In this document: piece after piece, positions 48,468-60,485 of the stretch | Numbering within the stretch: the first letter of the stretch is position 1 | How the letters are laid out: each line of letters opens with the position of its first letter | Assembly: GCA_944470555.2 (NCBI GenBank) | Contig: OX104130.1 | Location: forward strand, 54,283,491 to 54,347,490 | Length of the DNA: 64,000 nt | Origin: Heterobilharzia americana | Lineage: Eukaryota; Platyhelminthes; Trematoda; Strigeidida; Schistosomatidae | Direction of reading: 5' to 3' | Translations under genes and position numbers: made by a program | The notes under the pieces: model-generated | Seen by the model: only the letters and a program-made list of their open reading frames with translations | The model's database searches: none | What the model was told of the DNA's origin: nothing

Positions 48468-50693
48468 AGGGGCCTCTATCAGCTGATATCGCTGGAGTAA
48501 AATGTAACATTAGCCCCTAATGAATCTAACTATTGATCTGAGATACATGCAAAAATGCAGACATTCTGGTCAAAACTGTCGAAATATTGCACGTCAATGA
48601 TTAAGGACTCTGCATGAAAATGTAGTTAAAACAACATATACAAATTATGACGATGCAATTTTTCTTTGTAGATCCTCCTCAGTGTTCTACAACCCAAAAG
48701 TATCTCGAAAATTTGAAAACAATAGTCTAACAATCATATCTCAGTGTGAGATGAAATCTGGAACACTCATTTCTCAAGTTAAGCATGTCATCATTTAGCC
48801 ACAATACAGGAGACGAATGAACCATGTATCCCAACTTCTGTCAATCCATGACTCAGAGTAAATATCATGCACTTCCGTGGAACAGCATTTGTCCTTGCAC
48901 CTAACATGGTTGGCTTCCCACTCGAACTCCTTGAATTTCATCTTTAAATACGTCAAACGTGAGCAACAGATCGCCAGCCAGTTTGGAGGTTTATGCGGTG
49001 ACGTCTGACTTCAAGAGGTTCGCATCACAGAGAACCACTACGGGCATGAGAGTGCTGAACAGCGAATCATTATGCAAGTTGGTTTTGAGAACTAATACTT
49101 CCTGGTGATAGTAGATAGTAGTCAGGGAATTTTGTGAATTAATATAGGCTGGAAGAATGGACCATCCGTTCCAAACTCCATAGTTGTGTAACGAAATGCT
49201 TATTGTGAAACATGAAGGCGTTGGGTTCAGTCTAACACTAGTTAGTGAGTGTACTTGGACGAGAACGCTCAAACTAGGATGAAATGGTTGTCGAGTGCTC
49301 TCAAGTCTTCAATGATTTACCTGTTGATTTCACTTCAATTTCCTTTCAAGTCAATCAACCTCCTACAAACCTATAAGTAGAAAGATTTTTAAATTATTAC
49401 TTACATTTCAATTAGTAAAAAGATAAAGACGAATTAACAGCGAAATATAAACAGATTTTTCAGACACCACTAGTCCAATAGAAAGTTAATATTCATCCCT
49501 TCTTGAATATAAAATGGAATCAGATTCTTCTAACTCCATTAACTTCAGCATATCGAAATACAAGCGAACATTTTTGTCTTTTTGAGGTTCTAAAAGCCTC
49601 GATTATTCCAACATGGTTACCCATTTTAATATTCGACAACCTTGGACCTATAAGAAGCAGACTTTTTTCTAACTGTTCTAAGATCTTGGTGGATATCAGT
49701 TGATCTATTCTTCTGTAGCACTTACTTCCACACATGCCTGTGAAATGATAGACACGGTTTCGGTCCACAGATTCAAAAAGCTTTGTACTTACAACTTCTT
49801 GGTGCAGCGTGTTTTTTCAAATACTGTCACAAACATAGTATCTGAATAGTTCTGATTCATCCCAATTCTAATACTTCCGTTAATTTTCTTAGCAACATTG
49901 ATCCGTTGTGATTTAGTTTTAGGAAAATAGGCATTTTTCAAAAAAGATGTTCCGCTCTTTCTTACTTTTATACCTACAGTATTTCCAGATAAGTATGGGA
50001 ATTACCAACCTCGTAGACGCCCTTCAGTCTACCTTATTTCATCATCTAGCCTCTTAGTATAGCACAGTTTCATTGCTGTTTCATGATACATCCTGATCAA
50101 GCCTCTTTCATAGCTTATGGATAAGTGACTGTAAAAGTTTATATACTGTCCACGTGAAACTATCTTTACAACGAATGCTTTGTTCTCCTTTTCCATCTCT
50201 ATCTTACCCTTTGGACAAACCAATAAGTTTAAAAGAATATTTACTCTCATAATTCTAAGTAAAATTGATATCTTTTGACCACTATTGAAGGTGTCAAGTA
50301 GCTGTTTTGCATGGCGTAAGCCATAATAAACTACAAATTATCTGTCGAAGACTATTTGTAAAATGTGACTGTATGGATTCTTAATTTTGAAGATAGTTTC
50401 TTGTAAATAAACCTGACTACGTCGGCTTTAGTGAATTACATCTAGCGACTACATCAGTCTTTTGTTAGAAGATTTAATCGAGTGAAAATTATCCATCCTT
50501 AACTTGAGAAGCGTACCACTTCTACTACGAACTTGGTTGTCTTCTGTGCAACGACAAATTATGATTATAGTCTCTTGGAGAGGTGTTATGCTGCGGAATA
50601 AAGTAGAAACATTGTATGATACTAAGAACTTCACAAACAAGTCCAGTTGCATGATTTAACTGAATTATATTACATTATTATATTATTATATAT

Positions 50694-50869
50694 GAGAAGC
50701 ACTGAGAATAGAGGCAGGGACAACAGCGGACATGTTCACACTACTCTTAAAGAAGGTGTGGAATAGAGGGAAGTTACCTGACGATTGGAAGAAGGGCTGC
50801 CATTTCAAACTCCCGAAGAAGGGCGACCTATGCGTTAACAAGATTTAGCACGGAATCATGATCCTGCTC
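50694..50869 (+). mobile_element. RTE-like element F', 5' piece (right arm)
   Basis: Mirror copy of the 5' end of element F, cut by insertion of element G. Begins GAGAAGCACTGAGAATAGAGG and runs to CTGCTCACCCAA, where G's tail starts. The rest of F' resumes at 54114. Confidence 0.9.
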
Positions 50870-50890
50870 ACCCAATTATTATTATTCTTC

Positions 50891-51829
50891 TTAGTCCCTT
50901 GGGTTCCTAGTGGAACATAGGGCTTCAGTAGCACGCCTCCAGTGACCTCTGTTCTCTGAGATCTTTTGAACCTGGTCCCACGACAGCCCACAACCTCTCA
51001 TTTCCTCCTCGCACGACCTCCTCCATGTCACCCTCGGACGTCCAACTCGTCGCTTCCCATGGGGATTCCACTCGAGGGCCTGACGCGTGATGTCCTCCGT
51101 CGGCCTTCTCAGTGCATGGCCAATCCATCTCCACTTCCTCCTGCATATTTGTTGCGTGATAGGTTCTTGTTTGGTTCGTTCCCAGAGTTCCTTGTTGCTT
51201 ATTTTTTCTGGCCATCTGATCTTCAGCAGCGAGCGTAAGCAGTTGTTGATGAATGTCTGTAGTTTATTGGAAATACCTTTCGTGACGCGCCAAGTCTCTG
51301 AGCCATACAAGAGCACTGACTTGACGTTGGTGTTGAAAATCCGTATCTTGTTCCGCATGCTGAGTGCAGAAGATCTCCACACTGGTTTCAGGCTAATGAA
51401 CGCCTGTCTTGCTTTTCCGATTCTGACTTTGACGTCCTCGTCCGTCCCGCCTGTAGTTGAAACAGTGCTTCCTAGATAAGTGAAGGAGGTTACTTCCTCT
51501 AAGTTTCTCCCGTTGACGGTGATTGGAGTTTGTTGTTGTTGTTGATGGTGGTGGTGCGGTATCTTCATCACTTCTGTCTTCTCTATATTCACCTGAAGTC
51601 CCGTCTTAGCTGCCTCTTCTATCAACTTGTTAGTTTTTGCCTGCAGATCTTCAAGTTTGTGTGACATTAGGCATAAGTCATCGGCGAAATCCAAGTCTTC
51701 TAGGTTCTTTTCCGTCGTCCAGTGTATCCCCCTCTTCTCGCTGCCTACTGTTTGCTGCATGATCCAGTCCACCACAATCAGGAATATCATGGGGGATAGT
51801 AGGCAACCTTGTTTCACTCCTGTCTTCAC
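50891..51829 (-). pseudogene. Reverse transcriptase of element G, catalytic motif B to C-terminus
   Basis: 312 codons. Starts in motif B (TGVKQGCLLSPMIF), then DFADDLCL with the two catalytic Asp, NIEKTEVMKI, a His/Gln-rich stretch, SFTYLGSTVS, LLYGSETW and the C-terminal KWRWIGHALRR, EWNPHGKRRVGRP, TWRRS. It ends close to the AAT tail. A four-base direct duplication (GTGA) near 51833 restores neither the earlier frame nor its own; together with the insertion near 51886 it shifts by five. This is the longest open frame in the window. Confidence 0.92.
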
Positions 51830-51843
51830 TCACTTCAAAAGCA

Positions 51844-52752
51844 TCACTGAGCTTCCCATTGTGAATTACTCTGGCATGTGGCATCTTCATATAGTTGTTG
51901 AATGAGGCGGATAAAGGTTTGTGGTACTCCGTAGTATTGAAGCAGTTTCCAAATTACTTCTCGGTCGACGCTGTCAAAGGCCTTCTCAAAGTCGATGAAG
52001 TTGAGGTAGAGAGCTGATTGCCATTCTATGCTCTGTTCTATGATGATACGAAGCGTTGCAATTTGGTCTGCACATGATTTGTACTTCCTGAAGCCTGCCT
52101 GTTCCGGTCGCAGTTTTGAATCCAGTGCGTCTTTAAGCCTCTCTAGGATGATGCGGCATAATATTTTACTTGGGGTGGACAGGAGAGTGATTCCGCGCCA
52201 GTTCTTGCAAGCACTGAGGTCTCCCTTCCTCGGCAGTTTGACAAGGTAACCCTTCTTCCAATCGTCAGGTACCTTCTCTTCCTTCCACACCTTCTGCAAT
52301 AGTGGTGTGAGCATGGCCGCTGTTGTCTCTGCATCTGTTATCAGTGCTTCTGGCGGTATCCCATCTGGTCCTGCTGCTTTCCCGCATTTCAGTAGCTTTA
52401 TGGCGTTCAGGACTTCCATTTTCGTTGGGGGATTTATGTTCACTTGTAGTTCAGCGGCTGCAGGTGGTATTTCTGGACGAAGTGCAGGTGGTGGTCGATT
52501 CAAGAGCTTCTTGAAGTGGTCGGCCCATCGTTTCCTCTGTTTCTCTTCTTTTGTAATTAAATTTCCTTCTTCATCTTTTATTGGTTTCATCTGTGTTGGT
52601 CTCTTCCCTGATAGCAACCTGGTTATTTGATACAATGTCGTCAGGTCTCTCTTACCTGCAGCCTGTTCTGCTTCACTTGCCAGTGTTTCGTAGAAGTGTC
52701 TTTTGTCTTTGCGTGCACTCTTCTTCACTTCTTTGTCCAGTGTTTTATACAT
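51844..52752 (-). pseudogene. Reverse transcriptase of element G, fingers and palm up to motif A
   Basis: 302 codons, same frame as the preceding endonuclease piece. In order: a Lys-rich linker (KEVKKSARKDKRHFYETLAS), CGKAAGPDGIPPEAL, LPRKGDLSACKNWRGITLL, EQAGFRKYKSCADQI and YLNFIDFEKAFDSVDRE with the first catalytic Asp. After DATC a one-base insertion near 51886 throws the frame. The start given is only the first Met after the stop; the natural protein begins upstream. Confidence 0.9.
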
Positions 52753-52764
52753 TGTGCTCAGTTC

Positions 52765-54050
52765 CTATTGTCGTTGAGCATCCTTGCACTGGTTTATCTT
52801 CTGCTTCACCATCCTCCTCTCCTCTATCAGCTTCCAGGTATCCGTCGAGATCCATTCCTTGTCTTCTTTCTTCTTCCTTCCTAATACTGTTGTGCAGGTT
52901 TCTTTCCACATAGCTTTCAAAGACTTCCAGTGTTCTTCCACACAGGTTTCTTCAGGGATGTTGCTCGATGTCTCCCATTTTGTCTTGATGGCTGCCTTGA
53001 AGATCTCCTTTGTAGTTTCATCCTTCAGTTTCCGAGTGTTGTACTTGAATTGAGGTCTATCACCAGCTTCCTTGAAGGCTTTTAACTTGATTTGGAAGGT
53101 TCCTTGCACTAGATAGTGGTTGTCTGAACCTACATCTGCTCCTCTTCTTGACCTTGTGTTAAGTAGACTGCGTCTCCATTTTCTTGAGATTGAGATAAAG
53201 TCGATCTGATTTTTAGTGTGTCCATCTGGTGAAATCCATGTCGCTTTGTGGATATCTTTGTGCCTGAACACACTGCCTCCAATCACCAAATCGTTGAATG
53301 CACAGAATTCTGCAAACAATTCTCCATTCTCATTCATTTCACCTAGCGCCTCTCGACCCATGGTTAGTTCTCTTCCCGTGTTGTCCCCTCCCAGTTTGGC
53401 ATTCATGTCGCCCATCAGAATTTTGATATCGCCAACTGCATGTGGTCTTGTCCAGTGTTGATTGAAGTTGTCTGTAGAAATCCTCCTTTTTCTCTTGCTC
53501 TGCATTATTTGTAGGTGCATAACATTGTATGATTGTGACCTTTCTTCCTTTTGAGTTGAATCTTGCTGTCATGATCCTGGAGGAGATTGGTTCCCACTGC
53601 ATGAGAGCCTTCGATGCTCTTGAGGACATCATGATAGCCACTCTATAACTCAGTGTGCTCGTGGTTGGCGTCTGGGTGACCGGAGTAGATTATTGATTCT
53701 CCAGTTGACAGTTTGGAGAGTCCACTCCCATTCCATCTGCTTTCGCTAATTCCAAGCACTTCGATGTTATACCTTCTCATCTCGTTTGCAATCTGGGCTG
53801 CCTTACTGGGTTCAAACATCGTACGGACATTCCGTGTCCCCACGTTTACTTTCGCTTTCATCGAGAGAAGACACATCGGCCTGGCCAATTGGCTTCCCGA
53901 AGGCAGGCTTTCACCAACTGGCGTCATTTCGCCTCTCCGATCCCAGCGGGGAATAAGTTTGTTTTCATTTTTTATATTTTGTTTGTGCTTTGAAGTTTGT
54001 TTAGCGGTTAGATTTGTTTTACGGGGTAGGGTTGCTAGCCCTATGCCCAA
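52765..54050 (-). pseudogene. APE-type endonuclease domain of element G (frameshifted)
   Basis: Three minus frames, 54050-53643, 53641-53339 and 53520-52765, together give the N-terminal endonuclease of about 300 residues and the linker after it. Motifs: VGTRNVRTM, LGISESRWNGSG (catalytic Glu), GDMNAKLG (Asp/Asn), NQIDFISI and GADVGSDNHYLV (the final SD..H motif). Frame changes lie near 53645 and 53455. The last frame ends at a TAG (52765-52767) beyond which the same frame continues directly into the RT, so that stop is a lesion, not a natural end. Family role: nicks chromosomal DNA for target-primed reverse transcription. Confidence 0.88.
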
Positions 54051-54113
54051 CCTTCCCTCTTTACCCGGGCTTAGGACCGGCTAGTAACTAGTAAACTAGT
54101 TAACCAAGCAAAA

Positions 54114-55506
54114 TATTAAGCCCCATGATCCTGGAGAGACTAGAGGATGAGATGGATTCAAAACTACAACAGGAACAGTCTGGTTGGCTGACTTCAGGAA
54201 GAACAAATCATGTGCACATCAAATTCCAACACCACACTACACATCATCATAGAACAGGGTATAGAATGGCAGTCAACTGGATATTTACCTCAACTTCATC
54301 GACTCTGGAAAGGCCTTCGACAGCGTCGATGGAGAAGTAATTTGGCAGGCAGCTGCTTCAGCACTACAGTTCCAGTGTCACAAACCTTTATCAATCTCAC
54401 TCAACAACTATATGAAGACGCCACATGCCGGCCAAGTAATTCACAATCGGAAGCTCAATGATTCCTTGAAGTGAAGACAGGAGTAAGACAAGGCTGCTGT
54501 CTACTGTCACCCATGATATTCCTGATTGTGTTGTGGTCGACTGCAACGTGCAGAAAACAGTGAGGAGCTATGAGAAGAGGGGGATACACTGGACTGGGGG
54601 AAAGAACCTAGAAGATTTGGATTTCGCTGATGACTTGTGTCTAATATCTTGTGGCACAAACTCGAAGATCTACAGGCGAAAACTAACAAGTTGACAGAGG
54701 AGGCGAGGCGAGGTAGCGAAGGCGGGACATGCTTCAAGTGAACATAGAGAAGATTGAGGTGATGAAGATACCTCACCAACAACATCAACAACAACAAGAA
54801 GCATCAGTCATCATGAATGGGAGAAACGTGAAGGAAGTAGCCTCCTTCACCTATCTAGGCAGCGTCGTTTCAACTACAGACGGTGGCACAGATGAGGACG
54901 TCAAAGCCAGTCAGGATCGGAAAGGTGAGATAGGTGTTCATTAGCCTGAAACCAGTGTGGAGATCTTCTGCATTCAGCACAAAGCGTGAACAACATCCGG
55001 ATTTCGACCACCAATATTATTCAACAAGTCAGTTCTTCTATGTGATGGTTGAGAGACTTGGCGCGTTACGAAAGTGATTTCCAACAAACTACAGACATTC
55101 ATGAACAACTGTCTCCTACGCTGACTGGTTACTGAAGATGAGATGAGATGGCCAGAATAATAAGAAAATGCAACAAGGAACTCTGGCTTGTTGGTTGGCT
55201 GGCAGCGAACTAACCGAGAACCAATTGATCAACACATATGCAGAAGGAAGTATATGTGGATTGGGCATACACTGAGAAGACCGATTGGAGACATCACGCG
55301 TCAGACCAGTCACTCGAGTGGAGCTGAGATGGGAAACGACGAGTTGGGTATCTGAACGGAGGGTGGCATAGAGGAGATTGTGTGAGGAGGAAATGAGAGG
55401 TTGTGAGCTATGGTGAAGTCAGGTTCAAAAGGTTGGAGAAAACAGAATGCACTGGAGACGTGCTTCTGAATCTGTGTGTTCTACTGGGAACCCAAGGGAT
55501 AAATAA
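54114..55506 (+). mobile_element. RTE-like element F', 3' piece (right arm)
   Basis: Resumes at CAAGCAAAATATTAAGCC. Frames 54125-54340, 54210-54461 and 54729-54944 give the same broken peptides as element F in the left arm. The 3' end is CCCAAGGGATAAATAAATAA. The last 60 or so bases differ from F more than the rest does, so the duplicated block may end just short of the element's tail. Confidence 0.88.
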
Positions 55507-56535
55507 ATAATTAAAAGTAATAATATTATGTACCATTATATTGTATAATACATTTAGGCTCACTATTTTCCTATAAACCTTTTCTTATCTTGGTGCTTAA
55601 CACAGAGTGAGTTAGTGACTAGGAGAGTCACTGCAAACTAGATTTTATTTTAGGTATTTTCAACTTCTTTTATAATTCGATGCGTCTATGCTTGGACGTC
55701 ATCTTGGTCAGCTAATGGTGTAAAGATTACGCTGTTTAAATCCGAGGGAGGAACAGTATACAGTTTATTAGTATTCGTTTACGTTATATAAGAAATCTGA
55801 CAACTCGCACTAATGCACCTTCGTGTAAGATTCTACACTAATCTCTTTATCTGTTCTTATGTTATAAAAAAGATTTTCAAGTGGAAATTATCGGGGAAAT
55901 CGAAACATTCAATGTCACTTTAACTTACATTGAACACGTCAGTAAACATTTTTAATTTTTTTTATCAAACATAGACATGTGTGTACGATGCGGGGATTTT
56001 TACCGTCTTCTTGTTGACTGGTTGTCTAATTCTAAGTGAACGAAACCTTTCGTATTGAAGTTTCCAATTAGACAGCTTAGTTGGGTAATTTTTATTCGGA
56101 GTAGTTAGGTGTTTTTTAGACTACTATATAGCTTGTAAACGACAAAGTCTAAGCAATCACAAAATAACACTCATATCTCAAACCTCACGAGCATGAAAAA
56201 GGCAGTTCATATTGATACTAATCTTAAATATATGCTTGGAATGGAAAATGATGAAACAGTTTATCATTTCAAATATCGATGTGTCAATTATTACTACATT
56301 TTCATTTGTTTTACTAGGTGTTGAGTTACATTGGTCACTATCAAAATACTGAAGAAAGTTAATCACAACTGAGTTGCTGTTAACCTCACATCCATGTGGA
56401 TGGAGCTGAACAGTTTCAAGCGATAACTGATGAATCCACCTTTTAATTTAGCTTGTTTTAGCCCATAAGTATACTTAAGAAATCACCAGTTAGACAAATA
56501 GGCACAGTTCATGGTCATAATTTACTTGGTTGTGA
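55507..56535. other. Non-coding, no feature recognised
   Basis: AT-rich DNA right of the inverted repeat. A 62-codon minus frame (56178-56366) has no recognised domain. Confidence 0.45.
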
Positions 56536-56539
56536 CAAG

Positions 56540-56720
56540 CCGAAGAATCTAGGACGCGCGTTCCTTTCTAGTTAGGACTCGTCAACCGAATGTACCTGTT
56601 CTCCAGTGAGTGATGTCTTTCCCACTCAGACAATTCAGGTGATTCGATCCAGTAAAAACAAGGGGGAATTACTAGGATATCAACAAATGGTGACAGTTCA
56701 TTATCATTACTATTCACTAT
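56540..56720 (-). repeat. Family 1 hammerhead SINE, degenerate, with opposite-facing tail
   Basis: Minus strand: GGAGAACAGGTACATTCGG, then TTGACGAGTCCT (first core base C to T), stem II weak, GGAACGCGCGTCCTAG where CGAAACGCGCGTCC is expected. The GAAA core is damaged. From about 56635 the plus strand carries tail-like sequence (GATTCGATCCAGTAAAAAC, GGATATCAACAAATG). Confidence 0.62.
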
Positions 56721-59700
56721 AGCCGCATATAATGTGTTACAAGTTCTTCCAAGCCCAATTCCAGAATGTTTAAAATTCCTCACTTTTTCCTTATAAAGAA
56801 ACAGTCGAAAGTAGTATATGTCATATCAACTTTTGTTTCTCCAAATGATCAGTGTCAAAAGGGTTTCAAACACTTGAGGTCCTATAGCATGGATTAAATC
56901 TGTGTAATATTTTCTATGAGTTCTCATGGGAACTAGACTATCGTGATGTGGTCTCAGACGTTGGCGTAACTTCATTTTTACAGCAGTCACTCAGTTTCTA
57001 CCTGTCATTTTATGCCATATCTCACCCGTTTGTACGTCTGTGAGACAACGCAATTTTGAAAATATCCACCTCTTTTTATAAAGTGATAATGATGAGTGGA
57101 GATGAAAAAAATGCTCACTGATGATAAGATTTGAACCATTAAACTTTGGAAGCCATTAAACCAAGGCTGTGACAGATATTTTAATGAATAATCGTAGTTT
57201 GTTTGTTACTTTTCACTCTCAAGGTTGTAAAATCAATCAGAATAGTCAAAAGACCGAGGAAAAAAATGTAGAATTCAGTGTTATAAATTAATGCATATCA
57301 CGAACAGTGTAACAAATATATAGCAATAATGACGAAAACAATTTTATACAAATAGTGATACTAATGTCAGTAAATAGCTTGAGAAAAGGTGAAGTGTGTG
57401 AAATGAGATATCGTTTAATCAGATATCTAACATGACCTTTAAGAAGGGAGCGATCACTTCTTTTTATTACTTTCGAACCATACCTTACAAAATTTCAAAC
57501 TATATTATCAGTAGTCTCAATGAGCAGGAGGTTTAAGATGTCTGAGAGCAACAATCACAAATTTCAAAAGAATGAATGCTGCATTTAGTCCTGTCTATCT
57601 GATAAGACATTTACGGAACTAGCTGTAATCTGGTTATCATTGCTCACAAGAATAACTGACAGCTTGATGACGTTATACATGACCCAACCATCTGACAGGA
57701 AGCAGGTTCAGAACTTTACCGGCAGACTCAGAATTCTTCATCCTGGTGATTTCTTTCTTTGAAACAAAATATGTCTAAATCCTGGTAAATATTGCATGTC
57801 ATCCTCTTAAGTGACAGACACAATCCCGAAATAGTAAATTACTACATTGTATAGTCATCCTTTAGCAGTCAACTGGTTGCCCAAGCAAAGCAAAAGATTC
57901 CGTTATTTCATAAGTTTCTGGGTTTTTGCTAGTTATGTTTGCTGTCCAACTTAACATGGGGTTAAAATATTAAAAGAAAATGGGTTTTGTTGTCATCATG
58001 GTTTTAAGAAGTCATAAATTGAACTTTATTTTGACTAGAATGTGACAGTAGTTGCAAGCTATGAAGTTGTCTAAGAAAATGTTGGGTCAATAATGCAAAG
58101 ACAGGAAAGAACCGAGGTACACCAATGCTACTTCCATATGATTGGTTGGGGTTTCACTTTTGATGAATTCGTGAAGTTCTCTTTGACTTGATTGGTCAAC
58201 TTCTTGGATTCGAGTGTTCTTTATTTCTATTGGCTGATATCACTGGTCACTGATTGGTGCAACGTACAAAGCAAAAACAATTTTTTTGAGATAATTTGTA
58301 ACATTTATTTTGGAACAAATAACATTAATTTTCAGTGTAATATTCGTTGAAATGAACTAGATATACAACTAAGTTCTCATAGAGATACAAACACTGAAAT
58401 TGTTCAGTCCAAAAATAAGTGACTATATTTCTTTGCGTGAAATAAGTGATTAGCACTGCGTAACGACCAAAATTTAAGTATTTCTGTCTGAACACAGGAA
58501 ACAATTCAAATGAACCAAGCTAATGCCACCCAGATAGGTTACTGAGTTCTACTGCCTTGGGTCACGCACATTCAAAAATTATGTTTCAGTAACATCAAAA
58601 CACGATTCGACGTGATAAATCTATCACAGATTTACCACAAATCTATTGCAGTAACTTGTCTGGATTGCATTAGCTTGGTTCCTTTGAACTGTTTCCTTTA
58701 TTCAGACCTAAATACTTGGGTTTTGGTCATAACCACACTCGACAGTGCTGCTAGGCAACTTTACAGTCTAAAAATTTCTCTAGCATGAAATACGTTATGA
58801 GAATCAATGAGAATATTCCCAACAAAATAGGATCCAAATCCTGTCTACAAGGATCAAATCAGGGAGAAAATATTCAAATAAAGTGTTCAGGAGGGATTTT
58901 CAAATCATTTATACTGCTATACACCATTTTCAATGTAATTTATTAAACCTGATATTGAAAATAGGTGACTTGGGGGTTCTATATACAGGCAGGCTATAAC
59001 AGAAGATTTATAGAAGAACAGATTAAAATTTTGAATGATCTGAAGTAAGGCTGTGAAAAGGAGTCCTAACATAAAAGCTAATTTTTGGGTTCCTTTTAGT
59101 GAAGCAGTTTTGTTGTTTTCTTTTACCTAGTCATTATATGGAACAGTCCAAGACAGCCACTGTATTGTGAGTAGTTTGCTGATGGTTTAAAGTCTTTCAT
59201 ACGGAATTATGAGACAGACAACTTGAATTTTTCTGCTCAGTATTTTTGAAGAGATTTTTAGAACTAGAAAAATAGTTTTTCTCACACTTTTTGAGCTAAA
59301 TAAAATAATTATTTGCTAGGATATGACACTTATTAGTTAAGGGATCATGAAACTCGTCAGTAGTCAAGGACAACGTAGATGACAGCATTAAGGTGTTGGC
59401 TGGAAGTCAGATGCTTAGACGAACGAGCCAAGGTTCTAAGTTTATGTTCACTGGTTATGCCGTCACTTATAATCAAAGTTTCAGCATAATACACCTTATG
59501 AATTGATAGGTCCATTACTTCCTGTTTCAGAAGTAATGAAAGCAGTGGTTCTTTATTTAGACACAGATTCCAATAGGACCTTCATTGTGATTATGATATA
59601 CTAATATCATATCGTACCTGAAACAATAAAGAGCAAATTTTCATGTACAACTGAACAACTTGAGTTATTAGAAAACACTCTGGCTGATCTGAAGTAATTC

Positions 59701-60260
59701 GCTGGCCAAATCAGAGTGATCTCAACACCACGGGGTCGCTTCATTCGTTTACGGCTGACCTCATCAGTCATGTGGGCGGATAAATTCAGCTCACAGAGTC
59801 GCTTATATGATACTTAGACGATCCCGCTTGCCTCACTAATCCATACTATGCACTTTGAGGTGAGCATGTTATATGACAACATTTGAAATGTAACCAGTCA
59901 AATCTTGAAGCCTTTACTGGTAGACAGAAATCCACTTGAATCTGTGACACTGACTACACAACGGTTATCTCTTTCAGCCTAGAAGAGATAATCCTTTATG
60001 ATAGCCTTACAGTTTCTACGGAATGCGAATGTATGCAAAATGGTTCCGCATACGGTTTCAGCCTGCCTCGACTATTACAGTATTCCATGAAGTTTATTTC
60101 GTTCTTTATGAATGAATTCACCGACAAAAAAGACATCAGATTATTGGTTTTTTTAACAAGACTTTGAATTTTTTCCCGAAACCTTCTTTGCGATTTCATG
60201 GCATCACCTTTCACCCTTTTTTCCATCTTTATCATGCAGATTTTGATCACCTTAAATCTG
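56721..60260. other. Long non-coding stretch; one tRNA-like scrap
   Basis: AT-rich. Near 57120-57180 the minus strand has A-box- and B-box-like strings (TTGGTTTAATGGC, ATGGTTCAAATC) that may be an eroded SINE head. No frame with recognised content. A 128-codon minus frame (59996-60382) overlaps the next SINE and looks random. Confidence 0.42.
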
Positions 60261-60264
60261 TAGG

Positions 60265-60485
60265 CTTGGGGAGACAGAATTTGCAAAACCTGCAGCACTG
60301 GCTGAATGACAAATTTCCTGTTGCAAAACCTGATGGCACTAGACTTGTAGAGTTGTAGATCTGAACTCCTGAGGCATCCCAAAGTAGGATGTAACAGATG
60401 CCCAGTGCTGGTACGTTTTCAGTGGTTCTTTAGCTGATGTCCATCCACAATGAAAAATACTTTCAAATCAATCAATTTTTCAGAA
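60265..60485 (+). repeat. Family 2 hammerhead SINE, degenerate
   Basis: Head CACTGGCTGAATGACAAATTT (60296-60316), then ribozyme CTCCTGAGGCATCCC (60366 on), AGTAGGATGTAACAG and CAGTGCTGG, and the 3' segment TAGCTGATGTCCATCCACAATGA. GAAAC reads TGTAAC, so inactive. Confidence 0.65.

Larger units (their letters stand above)
50870..54113 (-). mobile_element. RTE-like element G, nearly full length, inserted in F'
   Basis: A 3.24 kb insertion, minus strand, missing from the matching site in the left arm (40480-40490). The 5' leader begins GTTAACTAGTTTACTAG at 54113; the 3' end is GGGACTAAGAAG followed by AAT triplets at 50873-50884. One long frame would encode endonuclease then reverse transcriptase, as in RTE-type elements, but it is broken (see pseudogenes). 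The insertion junctions show no target-site duplication and loss of about one base. This is the reference copy for the family here. Clade assignment is tentative: RTE-like by endonuclease-RT layout, single frame and short-repeat tail. Confidence 0.92.
48468..55462. repeat. Large inverted repeat, right arm, interrupted
   Basis: Reverse complement of 39117-42884, split by the RTE-like element G at 50870-54113. The inner boundary is sharp: identity stops at 48472 with GGCCTCTATCAGCTGATATC facing 42880. Near the G insertion the arm differs from the left arm by several bases in about 30 (50828-50850), more than elsewhere. SINE mirror copies lie at 48732-48922 and 49137-49297. Confidence 0.93.

Noticed and set aside
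51530..51560. CAA/CAC microsatellite as an independent repeat
   Set aside because: It lies in the RT frame of element G and encodes its His/Gln-rich stretch; it recurs at the same place in the other copies.
59996..60382. 128-codon minus-strand frame as a gene
   Set aside because: It overlaps the SINE at 60265-60485 and shows no motif; most likely chance.
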